From positions 1 through 9,983 of the forward strand of contig JAJFMG010000201.1 of assembly GCA_021772295.1 (NCBI GenBank): a stretch of 9,983 nucleotides of DNA, in the 5' to 3' direction. Below the pieces are notes generated by a model. The model was not told the DNA's origin. It saw only the letters and a program-made list of their open reading frames with translations, and searched no databases. This document shows positions 1 through 6,982 of the stretch, in pieces (the stretch's first letter is position 1; each line of letters opens with the position of its first letter). Origin of the DNA: Chlamydiota bacterium (GTDB lineage Bacteria > Chlamydiota > Chlamydiia > Chlamydiales > Simkaniaceae). A program made the translations under genes and the position numbers.

Positions 1-793
1 AAAACTAAGTACTCGCGTTCTTGACTTAGCGGCTCCAATTGGTATGGGGCAAAGAGCACTTATTGTAGCCCCACCAAAAACAGGCAAAACAATCTTAATG
101 CAAGATATTGCAAACGCTATTGCTCAAAATCATCCTGAAGCAATATTAATTGTTCTTCTTATCGATGAGCGTCCTGAAGAAGTAACCGACATGGTTAGAA
201 TGGTAAAAGGAGAAGTGGTATCTTCTACTTTTGATGAGCCCCCAGAGCGTCATACACAAGTTGCAGAAATGGCCATTCAAAAGGCTCGCTGCTTAGTTGA
301 GTATGGACACGATGTTATTATCCTTTTAGACTCACTTACAAGGCTTGCAAGGGCTTATAACACAGTGCAGCCCCATTCTGGTAAGATATTAACAGGTGGT
401 GTAGATGCAAATGCCCTCCACAAGCCCAAGAGATTCTTTGGAGCTGCTCGAAATATCGAACATGGTGGTTCCTTAACTATTATTGCAACAGCTCTAATTG
501 ACACTGGATCGCGAATGGATGAAGTGATTTATGAAGAGTTTAAAGGAACAGGAAATATGGAACTTGTTCTCGACAGAAGGCTCGCAGAGAGAAGAACATT
601 TCCAGCTATTGATATTATCAAAAGTGGAACAAGAAAAGAAGAGTTGCTTTATCACCCTCAAGAACTCGAACAGGTATATAAACTCAGGCAGGCACTTGCG
701 GATTTAACACCACAAGATGCTATGAAAATGCTGCTTGCAAGACTTCGTAAAACAAGTAGCAACGCAGAGTTTTTGCTCTCCATGAAAGATTAA
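1..793 (+). CDS. rho: Transcription termination factor Rho, C-terminal part (5' end outside window)
   Basis: Rho is a hexameric RNA-dependent ATPase/translocase that ends untranslated transcripts in the cytoplasm. The frame is open from base 2, which encodes a Rho-like [11 protein letters not shown] stretch before the first internal Met at 44, so the gene starts left of the window and that Met is not the start. Visible motifs are Walker A APPKTGKT (bases 68-91), the [10 protein letters not shown] segment (about 155-184), Walker B VIILLD (to about 331), the Q-loop [10 protein letters not shown] (389-418) and the R-loop KGTG (542-553). The segment matches the complete RecA-like motor domain and the normal Rho C-terminus; the missing part would be the N-terminal RNA-binding OB domain. 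No frameshift or key residue loss is seen. Identification is near certain. Confidence 0.97.
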   Translation, partial: KLSTRVLDLAAPIGMGQRALIVAPPKTGKTILMQDIANAIAQNHPEAILIVLLIDERPEEVTDMVRMVKGEVVSSTFDEPPERHTQVAEMAIQKARCLVEYGHDVIILLDSLTRLARAYNTVQPHSGKILTGGVDANALHKPKRFFGAARNIEHGGSLTIIATALIDTGSRMDEVIYEEFKGTGNMELVLDRRLAERRTFPAIDIIKSGTRKEELLYHPQELEQVYKLRQALADLTPQDAMKMLLARLRKTSSNAEFLLSMKD

Positions 794-824
794 TCTCTTT
801 TTTGTTTTCATAATTTCAGATTTT

Positions 825-857
825 AAGTAGGTTCCAAATTTACAGGAGCCTACTTTT
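825..857 (+). promoter_or_regulatory. Hairpin after rho that sequesters the next gene's ribosome-binding site; possible terminator/attenuator
   Basis: AAGTAGGTTCC (825-835) pairs over 11 positions, with one G-T wobble, with GGAGCCTACTT (845-855) across a 9-nt loop. A T run (854-857) ends directly at the ATG at 858. The only Shine-Dalgarno-like sequence for that ATG, AGGAG at 844-848, lies at the loop edge and in the descending arm. The structure could be rho's intrinsic terminator, with a short U tract, or a leader hairpin controlling translation of the downstream glycosyltransferase, or both. The pairing is seen directly; the regulatory role is inferred. Confidence 0.6.
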
Positions 858-2165
858 ATGCAAAATAATAATATATTAATTATTACTTCCTCCGGTGGTA
901 ATGGACATATTCAGACTGCAAATGCAATTGCAGCAAATATCATAGAGAGTAAATCCGATGCTAATGTGATCTTTAAAGATCTTGTCTTTGACTGGATTGG
1001 CAAAATGATAGGCTCAGTTATTCTAACACGGTTTTGGAATGGCGCTCAAAGAAACGGCAGGCCCTTATTCCGTAAGATATTCGCATCTCTACGACCTGTC
1101 GCTGACATATTTTGCTTTCTTCCTGTCTTTTTTCATGCGTATTTTACATTAAAAAAAAACAACATCGAACGTGTAATCGATTGCCAACCTACGTGTACGC
1201 TTGCTATTATTAAAGCAATCAAAGTGTATAACAAAGTCCATTGTAAACATTTGATTTTAGAAAAAATGGCAATGGAGCTACCTACTCTTTCTACAAGGTA
1301 CTTTTTTTCCTCTATTAAACAACTTTCTAAAAGCGACCTTAAAGTTTTTAAACTCTACAGTACAAAACCACTCCTAGAAATTGATGATACAGAGGATGCC
1401 TTTTGGAAGCGCCTTACCAATCTACGAAGAAGGGATATCATCTATAGCGCTCTTCCCATTAGAAAAGCTTTTTCTAGTTTGATTGGCGTATGTCCAGAGG
1501 GAGAGATTCCAGTTTATTTAAAAACCTCTTCTTTGGCTGAAAAAAACTATTTAGAGGATCTGTTATCGCTGCAAAATATCCCTTTTGTAAATGAGCTGAA
1601 ACAAATAGAGTTAGAACTTCCAAGTAGAGCTCAAATCATTACAATAGTCCTAAGCTCAGAGCCCTGTGAAAGAGCAGGTCTGGAATATTTAAAGCAGATC
1701 ATTTCTATGCAGAAAGGTCATGAAAACACATACATATTTGTCTATTGCGGTGACTTTGTCAAATCTAAATCCTTCTTTGTAAATGTAGCAAATCTATGTA
1801 AATCGTGTATGAATCAAAGGATAAAAATTGTCCCCATGTCTTTCCAAGAAGATCTTGTAATAGCAACACTTTATCATAGATCTGATCAAACCATTACATG
1901 CTCTGGTGGAGCAACTTCCATGGAACTTGTTTCGATGAGTAATGGACAAATTTTTATCCATTCTAACTGTAGAAAAAACACAACAGTGATTGAAAAGTTA
2001 TTCCAAGGTATGCCCTCTTGGGAAGCTGGAAATGCTAAATATTTAATGCAAAAAAAAGGAGCCATTGTTACGACTCCTTTTTCCTATCCAATCTTTAGCA
2101 AACAAATTAGGGAATCAAATGAACAACAAGTCCGACCCAATCCTTCCTTAGAATATAATGATTAA
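858..2165 (+). CDS. MGDG-synthase/MurG-like glycosyltransferase (GT-B fold), acceptor unknown
   Basis: This is probably a nucleotide-sugar-dependent glycosyltransferase acting at the inner membrane face on a lipid-type acceptor. The N-terminus has the glycine-rich loop SSGGNGH (residues 11-17) followed by IQTANAI, the pattern of the MGDG-synthase N-terminal domain. The C-terminal half has a strand plus YIFVYCGDF (292-300), PMSFQEDL (327-334) and the donor-binding signature CSGGATSMEL (348-357), as in GT28/MurG-like enzymes. A hydrophobic, aromatic stretch at about 84-97 could aid membrane association; no signal peptide is seen. At 435 aa it is near family size. The start is supported by AGGAG 9 nt upstream, which is buried in a hairpin. 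The last 59 bp overlap the convergent gene. The middle region (about 140-260) is divergent and I cannot name donor or acceptor. Alternative: a lipid A or peptidoglycan-precursor type transferase. Confidence 0.72.
   Translation: MQNNNILIITSSGGNGHIQTANAIAANIIESKSDANVIFKDLVFDWIGKMIGSVILTRFWNGAQRNGRPLFRKIFASLRPVADIFCFLPVFFHAYFTLKKNNIERVIDCQPTCTLAIIKAIKVYNKVHCKHLILEKMAMELPTLSTRYFFSSIKQLSKSDLKVFKLYSTKPLLEIDDTEDAFWKRLTNLRRRDIIYSALPIRKAFSSLIGVCPEGEIPVYLKTSSLAEKNYLEDLLSLQNIPFVNELKQIELELPSRAQIITIVLSSEPCERAGLEYLKQIISMQKGHENTYIFVYCGDFVKSKSFFVNVANLCKSCMNQRIKIVPMSFQEDLVIATLYHRSDQTITCSGGATSMELVSMSNGQIFIHSNCRKNTTVIEKLFQGMPSWEAGNAKYLMQKKGAIVTTPFSYPIFSKQIRESNEQQVRPNPSLEYND
2050..2082 (-). terminator. Intrinsic terminator for the secreted-protein gene, potentially bidirectional
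   Basis: AAAAAGGAG (2053-2061) pairs perfectly with CTCCTTTTT (2074-2082) across a 12-nt loop. Read on the minus strand, the hairpin begins about 24 nt after the stop codon of the gene ending at 2107 and runs into eight T residues (2057 down to 2050), a good intrinsic terminator. On the plus strand it also has a short T run but lies inside the glycosyltransferase frame, about 80 nt before its stop, where translating ribosomes would suppress it. Confidence 0.65.
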
Positions 2166-2958
2166 CCGTTTGCATATTTGCGCCCGTTACTTCACAAAAA
2201 CCTGCAATATAGGGAACCAAGTTATTATTCTTTGATTCTGCTTCCATTTTTCTAGAAAACCCTCCAATGAAATTACTCCATTTGAAACGGCTTCTTTTGA
2301 TTTCTCTCATATGACTTGCAAGTTTTGGATGAGAAAAGATATGGCCGATAAAGCGCATTGGATGCACGTGCTCAACTCGATCACCCGCTTTTTCTAATTC
2401 TTTTTTCATAAGAAGTAATCGGTATAGGGCATGTTCACCCATCGATTTAATAATCTTATTGGTATTAGCAACATCAGATTTAGAAAAATCAAGAGAATAA
2501 TACCGATTCATCTCATCTGATGTAGCGCATTTTAATACATTCACTTGAAAGCTGTTTTGTACAGCGTGGTGGATGGGAAGTGATCCTTTTTTAACACTTG
2601 TTAATTTATCCCTTTGCAAAAACTCTTGGAATTCATCGTAGTGAATCAATGCAACATCTTTCACATCAGAAAGAGATTTTTTTAAGTGAAAAAACTCTTC
2701 TTTCGATGGACCATATTGCTCCAAATTCTCGATTGCAAAAATCGCTCCTTCATAAATCGCGTCAGGTGTAACAGCAGAATCAGCTTCAAGTCGATCAGAA
2801 ATCAGTTTTACAAGCATTTTTTGCATCACTTTTTTCTTTGCCATGTCCACAGGGAAACAAATTTCCAATTGACTTATGGCAGCATCAAAATGCTCTGATC
2901 CAAAAATCATCGAAGAAAACGAAAAGCACATTAATAAAAAAATATGTGGCGCTTTCAT
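2107..2958 (-). CDS. Predicted exported protein of unknown function
   Basis: I do not recognise a family. The 283-aa product begins with a short positive end (MK) and a hydrophobic core (residues 6-19), ending in a small-residue region F-G-S-E-H at 19-23, consistent with a Sec signal peptide cleaved near residue 20-21. No lipobox is convincing, although Cys11 lies within the hydrophobic core. The mature part is mainly helical and charged, with an Asp/Glu/Lys-rich middle (about 55-125), a helix LLLMKKELEKAGDR (181-194), a His-rich patch around 196-210 and a basic patch REIKRSRFKW (218-227). No transmembrane helix follows the signal. The start is well supported by AGGAGG 4 nt upstream. The gene is divergent from the nucleotidyltransferase and convergent with the glycosyltransferase, so it is probably monocistronic with its own terminator at 2050-2082. 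It could be a periplasmic or secreted lineage-specific protein. Confidence 0.72.
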   Translation of the reverse strand: MKAPHIFLLMCFSFSSMIFGSEHFDAAISQLEICFPVDMAKKKVMQKMLVKLISDRLEADSAVTPDAIYEGAIFAIENLEQYGPSKEEFFHLKKSLSDVKDVALIHYDEFQEFLQRDKLTSVKKGSLPIHHAVQNSFQVNVLKCATSDEMNRYYSLDFSKSDVANTNKIIKSMGEHALYRLLLMKKELEKAGDRVEHVHPMRFIGHIFSHPKLASHMREIKRSRFKWSNFIGGFSRKMEAESKNNNLVPYIAGFCEVTGANMQTVNHYILRKDWVGLVVHLIP

Positions 2959-2962
2959 AGAA

Positions 2963-2968
2963 CCTCCT
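2963..2968 (-). promoter_or_regulatory. Strong Shine-Dalgarno site fixing the start of the exported protein
   Basis: Minus-strand AGGAGG lies 4 nt before the ATG at 2958. It is the best match to the anti-Shine-Dalgarno sequence in the window and supports translation from that Met, which also preserves the signal peptide. Confidence 0.7.
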
Positions 2969-3104
2969 AAATACTTTTTTCAAAGTCGACATTAAACATT
3001 GGCAGTGAAATCTACGCAACAGAAAAAATGCCGCTTTGCATAAACGCCTTTTCCATAAAAGCTTGATATTCTAAATTAAGGACTTAGTATAAAGGAAAAT
3101 ATCG

Positions 3105-4331
3105 ATGCCAACTTTTAAAATCGCTGTCAACATTGTAGCAAAGCTGCAGAAAAAAGGTCATAAGGCCTATTTTGCAGGAGGGTGGGTTCGCGATTTTTTG
3201 ATGGATCACCCCTCTGATGATATTGATATCGCAACTTCTGCATCCATTGAAGACATCGAATCCCTTTTTCCTAAAACGATCCCAGTCGGACGTCAATTTG
3301 GAATAATTGTTGTGGTTGAACAGGGGCACTCTTTTGAAGTGGCAACGTTTCGATCAGATCTAGAATATCAAGATGGTAGGCGACCCATTGGATTTACACC
3401 TGCAAGTGAAAAAGAAGATGTGCAAAGAAGGGACTTTACCATTAATGGAATGTTCTATGATCCCATCAATGAAAAACTCATCGACCATTTAGAGGGGAAA
3501 AAAGATCTCAAAAAAAAAATCATTAAAGCGATTGGAAATCCACAGCAAAGATTTACTGAAGATCGCCTTCGAATGATTCGAGCTATAAGATATAGCGCAA
3601 GATTTGATTTTGAAATCGAACCAAACACCTTTTCTTGTATTTTAAAACTAAGAGGTGACTTATTTCCATCAGTTGCAATCGAGAGAGTTTGGCAAGAAAT
3701 TGTCAAAATGGAAAAGTATGTAAACTTTGAAAAAGCAATCCTACTACTATTTGATACAGGTTTGCTTCATGTTATTTTTCCAAGTTTTTCTCTCCAAAGA
3801 GAAATACTTGAAAAAAGGGTAGCATGTTTTTGTCATTTTCCAGAAAAAACCCCAACAGTTCTTTATATTTTAGAACTCTTTGAACCATTCTCTCTTGCAG
3901 AAAAAATCAATCTTTGTAAAAAGCTTAAACTGTCCAAAAAGGAACTTGGGCACTCAACTAATTACCACCAAATACAGTCCTTTTTTTATCAGTTCCAATC
4001 TGCGAGTTCCTTTGAAAAAGCGCATGTATTTGCAAATCCAGATTATTTTTTAAATCTATCTATTTTTTTAGCTAAACAAGCAGATCATGATAAATTAGGC
4101 CTTGCTGCAACACTTCACGTAGAATACGAGAAACATAAAACTGCTATTAATCGAATTATTCAGAAAAAACCAATCCTCACTTCAAAGGATCTTTTAGATG
4201 AGGGCATTGCTCCCGGTGAAAAAATGGGTCAACTTCTAAAAGAAGCAGAGAAAATTGCGATTAACAACAACCTCGTTGATAAGGAGGCAACACTTCAGAT
4301 GTTAAAAGCCACGCCCTTTTGGAATAAATAA
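3105..4331 (+). CDS. cca: Class II tRNA nucleotidyltransferase / poly(A) polymerase family, CCA-adding type favoured
   Basis: This enzyme adds nucleotides to RNA 3' ends, most likely building or repairing the CCA end of tRNAs. The head domain has AGGWVRDFLM (24-33), with metal-binding carboxylates D39 and D41 in DDIDIAT (38-44). RRDFTINGM (108-116) and the nucleotide-selecting EDRLRMIRAIRYSARF block (152-167) follow. The C-terminal 240 residues are the helical body/tail, and no HD phosphohydrolase motif is visible. The text after the active site reads VGRQFGIIVVV (61-71), closer to the FG-x-V pattern of CCA enzymes than to the basic signature of poly(A) polymerases, so I favour cca; many chlamydial homologues are labelled pcnB. 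Start: AAAGGA 8 nt upstream of the ATG. The 408-aa length is normal. An A10 run at 3510-3519 lies in codons for LKKKI. Its stop codon directly abuts that of the convergent rsbU-like gene. Confidence 0.88.
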   Translation: MPTFKIAVNIVAKLQKKGHKAYFAGGWVRDFLMDHPSDDIDIATSASIEDIESLFPKTIPVGRQFGIIVVVEQGHSFEVATFRSDLEYQDGRRPIGFTPASEKEDVQRRDFTINGMFYDPINEKLIDHLEGKKDLKKKIIKAIGNPQQRFTEDRLRMIRAIRYSARFDFEIEPNTFSCILKLRGDLFPSVAIERVWQEIVKMEKYVNFEKAILLLFDTGLLHVIFPSFSLQREILEKRVACFCHFPEKTPTVLYILELFEPFSLAEKINLCKKLKLSKKELGHSTNYHQIQSFFYQFQSASSFEKAHVFANPDYFLNLSIFLAKQADHDKLGLAATLHVEYEKHKTAINRIIQKKPILTSKDLLDEGIAPGEKMGQLLKEAEKIAINNNLVDKEATLQMLKATPFWNK

Positions 4332-6239
4332 TTAACCATCCATTTTAATCAGTAGCGTTGTAATATCATCAAATTGTGCCAAGCCATTTGTGAAATTATC
4401 AATGTCTTCATAGAGATTCAAAATCACATCTTTGGCATCCATTTCAAAGGAGTTATTTAATAGTTTCTCCAAACGCTTGTCTCCATACATTTCCATATGA
4501 TCATTATGCGCTTCAACAACGCCGTCTGTAAAAAGAAGAAGAATATCTCCTCGTTCAAGAGTAACTTCATGCACTTTTACATCAGAAAATAGATCTGCTC
4601 CAAAAGCCATTAAATCAGACTGCAAGCGCTCTACTACTCCATTTTTTCTTCGTAACATAGGTGAATTATGACCACAGTTCACATAGCACAGTTTACGGGT
4701 AGTTTTATCAAATTGACCAACCCAACCTGTAACAAAACTCCCACTATCTTTTGTATCTGAGCAAAATAGATTATTTGTTTTTTTGATAAGGCTTGATAAA
4801 CTTTTTTCAGTTTTTGAAAAAGCGCGAAGCATACTGCGAAGCGATAGTGAATATAGGCACGCAAATACACCTTTTCCAGCAGCATCTGCAATTGTAATTT
4901 GGAATTTTCGATCATCGATGGCAAACAGATCGTAGAAATCCCCCCCAACCTCTTTTGCGGGCCTACACCCTTTCCCTAAACTAAAACCCATATCCCGCGG
5001 AAAATCTTTGGGAAGTAATGACTCTTGGACACTGTGACCTAGCAAAAGCTCTTGCTTTAAGGTCTCTTTAGCCACTTTTTCCGCTTCAACTTCTTCCATA
5101 TGATGCAGAAGAGATGCGATCATTTCATTGAAACGCTCTCCTAAAATATTAATCTCAAAACCCATCTTATCTTTTGTAAATTTTGCGCTTAAATCTCCAT
5201 CACCAATTTGTCCCATCACGTAGGATAAATGCTTTAAAGGCTTTGCCATTCGCATGGTAATTAGATAAGCGCCGCCTCCCCCAAATATTACAATTAACCC
5301 AAGTAGAATAAACGTATGGTACAAATATTTTTGAAAATCTAAGAAATTTATCTTTTCAGGCAGATTAACAAGGAGTTGTAAATCACTGTCTTCTAGCGGT
5401 AATAGTGTTGCAATATAACTCTCGTCTAAGAAATCAAAGGTAAAGCCACTTTTGATTTCTTTAACGGGTTTTATTGCAATCAACTTTTCGTCTTGATTAG
5501 ACACCTGATTACTTTTCAGAGTGCTTCCCACAAGACTTGTCTCATTCGAAGCTAAGATAAGCCCTTTGCTTGTAACAAGAGATGTTTGTACTTTGTAACC
5601 AAACTTTTGGCCTATATCGAGTTTATGCACTAAAGCCTTCGATGCGAGCGCTATATTAATACTTCCAATAATGTCACCATTTTTATTTCTAAAAAGCTTA
5701 CTTGCATAAATGGTTTTTTCAGATCCTTCTAAAAAAATGGTATGGTCTTTTTCTATGGTTTGGTAATCACGAACAAGAGAGGTAAAATTTTCTCCGATCA
5801 TCTCTGAATTTGAAGATGAAATACAAAGATAGGTTCCATCCATGACCTCTTTAAGTAAAAAAACAGAGCTCACTTCTTCTTGCTCAGCAACTTTGCTAAA
5901 TAGCTCATTCGCGTCTTCAATAGAGATAAGAGAGCCTTGGGTCTCTTCTTGCTTGAGAAGAGACTCCATAATTCCAAGAGTAGTTATCTCAAAATGAAAC
6001 AGCTGATTAAACTCTTCGACTTTTCCCTTTCCAAGTAAATTCAGCGAGTTGAAATTTTCTTTGATATTTGCCTCGTAATCATCAAAAAAAAGCCAAAGGG
6101 CATGAAAAACAAGTGGGATTACAAGAAAGATAAGTCCTGCAAGTAAAACCCTTGCTACAAGAGATCCCTTTAATCCCCTTGGAGAAGACTTGCAATTGCT
6201 GTTTTTTTCTGTCATGATACGACTTTGATCACATTCCAT
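4332..6239 (-). CDS. rsbU: RsbU-like membrane sensor PP2C (SpoIIE-type) serine phosphatase with Cache-like and HAMP regions
   Basis: This is a sensor phosphatase that in partner-switching systems dephosphorylates an RsbV-type anti-anti-sigma factor and so frees a sigma factor from RsbW. Order of parts: cytoplasmic start; TM1 about 28-51; extracytoplasmic sensor of about 250 residues (52-303), resembling a double-Cache domain; TM2 about 308-329; HAMP about 330-384; coiled linker; PP2C/SpoIIE domain about 398-633. Catalytic motifs are all present: EVGGDFYD (430-437), ADAAGKG (451-457), CGHN (522-525), LLLFTDGVVEA (567-577) and QFDD (622-625), whose acidic residues bind metal, so activity is expected. 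The start is uncertain: Met1 lies 5 bp from the divergent methyltransferase start and has no Shine-Dalgarno; Met9 (base 6215) is a credible alternative that loses nothing of the domains. No rsbV or rsbW is in the window. The sensor ligand cannot be read from sequence; published work on Chlamydia RsbU points to TCA-cycle dicarboxylates. Confidence 0.88.
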   Translation of the reverse strand: MECDQSRIMTEKNSNCKSSPRGLKGSLVARVLLAGLIFLVIPLVFHALWLFFDDYEANIKENFNSLNLLGKGKVEEFNQLFHFEITTLGIMESLLKQEETQGSLISIEDANELFSKVAEQEEVSSVFLLKEVMDGTYLCISSSNSEMIGENFTSLVRDYQTIEKDHTIFLEGSEKTIYASKLFRNKNGDIIGSINIALASKALVHKLDIGQKFGYKVQTSLVTSKGLILASNETSLVGSTLKSNQVSNQDEKLIAIKPVKEIKSGFTFDFLDESYIATLLPLEDSDLQLLVNLPEKINFLDFQKYLYHTFILLGLIVIFGGGGAYLITMRMAKPLKHLSYVMGQIGDGDLSAKFTKDKMGFEINILGERFNEMIASLLHHMEEVEAEKVAKETLKQELLLGHSVQESLLPKDFPRDMGFSLGKGCRPAKEVGGDFYDLFAIDDRKFQITIADAAGKGVFACLYSLSLRSMLRAFSKTEKSLSSLIKKTNNLFCSDTKDSGSFVTGWVGQFDKTTRKLCYVNCGHNSPMLRRKNGVVERLQSDLMAFGADLFSDVKVHEVTLERGDILLLFTDGVVEAHNDHMEMYGDKRLEKLLNNSFEMDAKDVILNLYEDIDNFTNGLAQFDDITTLLIKMDG

Positions 6240-6244
6240 TTTTT

Positions 6245-6982
6245 ATGAAAGAAGTTACAAGCCTTAAACACCCTATTGTCAAACACTTAGTAAAACTAAG
6301 GCAAGACAAACGATATCGCAGCGAGCAAAAAAGAGTGCTTATTACATCTTTAAAAGTAATTAAAGAAATTAGCGCCTCATTTCCTCTCATAACACTTATT
6401 CAAAATAAAAGCCTAGATCCAAAATGTGCATTAACTGCCAAAAACTTAATTATAACTACTGATGAAATCATCAAAAAAATTACAGGGCTTAAAAGCCCAG
6501 AAGGAATTGCCGCAGAAATTGAGCTTCCATCTATGCAAGATTTATCCCATAAATCTCCCCTGCTTATTTTAGATAAGGTGAGCGACCCAGGTAACATGGG
6601 CACTCTTTTTAGATCAGCTCTTGCCTTTGGCTTTAAAGGGGTATTTATTACAGATTCAAGTGTTGATCCTTTTCATGAAAAAGTTATAAGCGCCTCTAGA
6701 GGCGCTGTATTTCAGATTCCAATTGCCGTAGGTTCTCCCTTAGAGTTTCAAAAGCTTTGCAATGACTATCACGTTCTTGTCGCAGATCTCAGAGGTAAAT
6801 CAATTGCAGATATTGACATGCAGCAAAAAATGGCGTTAGTTTTAGGAAGTGAATCTCATGGCCCTAATTCTTTTTTTACTGACCAATTTACAGCTGTAAC
6901 TATTCCTATGGAAAAGATGGAATCACTCAATGTTGCAGTAGCTGGATCCATTATTATGCACACTATGCGAGAGAAACTATGA
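6245..6982 (+). CDS. SpoU/TrmH-family RNA 2'-O-ribose methyltransferase
   Basis: A SAM-dependent SPOUT enzyme that methylates a ribose 2'-OH in tRNA or rRNA; the target nucleotide cannot be deduced. The N-terminal 85 residues form the small substrate-binding region, starting TSLKHPIVKHLVKL as in TsnR/RlmB-type proteins, which supports the Met at 6245. The three knot motifs are intact: motif 1 ILDKVSDPGNMGTLFRSA (108-125, with N117 and R123), motif 2 LVLGSESHGPN (198-208, E203) and motif 3 IPMEKMESLNVAVAGSI (220-236). At 245 aa it is the usual size. It has no good Shine-Dalgarno, and its start is only 5 bp from the divergent rsbU start, so its promoter must lie inside rsbU coding sequence if the starts are right. 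It overlaps rsgA by 4 bp (ATGA), implying translational coupling in a ribosome-maturation operon. Confidence 0.9.
   Translation: MKEVTSLKHPIVKHLVKLRQDKRYRSEQKRVLITSLKVIKEISASFPLITLIQNKSLDPKCALTAKNLIITTDEIIKKITGLKSPEGIAAEIELPSMQDLSHKSPLLILDKVSDPGNMGTLFRSALAFGFKGVFITDSSVDPFHEKVISASRGAVFQIPIAVGSPLEFQKLCNDYHVLVADLRGKSIADIDMQQKMALVLGSESHGPNSFFTDQFTAVTIPMEKMESLNVAVAGSIIMHTMREKL

Noticed and set aside
44..793. Met at 44 as the true start of a short Rho-like protein
   Set aside because: The frame is open to the window edge and the upstream codons are conserved Rho sequence, so the gene is cut by the window and not truncated in the genome.
786..800. AGATTAATCT palindrome followed by T run at the rho stop codon, as an intrinsic terminator
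   Set aside because: The palindrome has no loop and is only 10 bp of AT-rich sequence, so it cannot form a stable hairpin; the structure at 825-857 is far better.
3063..3090. TTGATA and TAGTAT with a 16-bp spacer upstream of the nucleotidyltransferase as a sigma70-like promoter
   Set aside because: Transcription would begin at about 3097, downstream of the AAAGGA ribosome-binding site at 3091-3096, leaving it out of the mRNA. The 146-bp divergent gap (2959-3104) must hold promoters for both genes, but I cannot place them confidently.
4679..4948. Open frame of 89 codons on the same strand as the phosphatase, in another frame
   Set aside because: It lies wholly within the conserved PP2C domain coding sequence and shows no recognisable protein features; a frame shadow.
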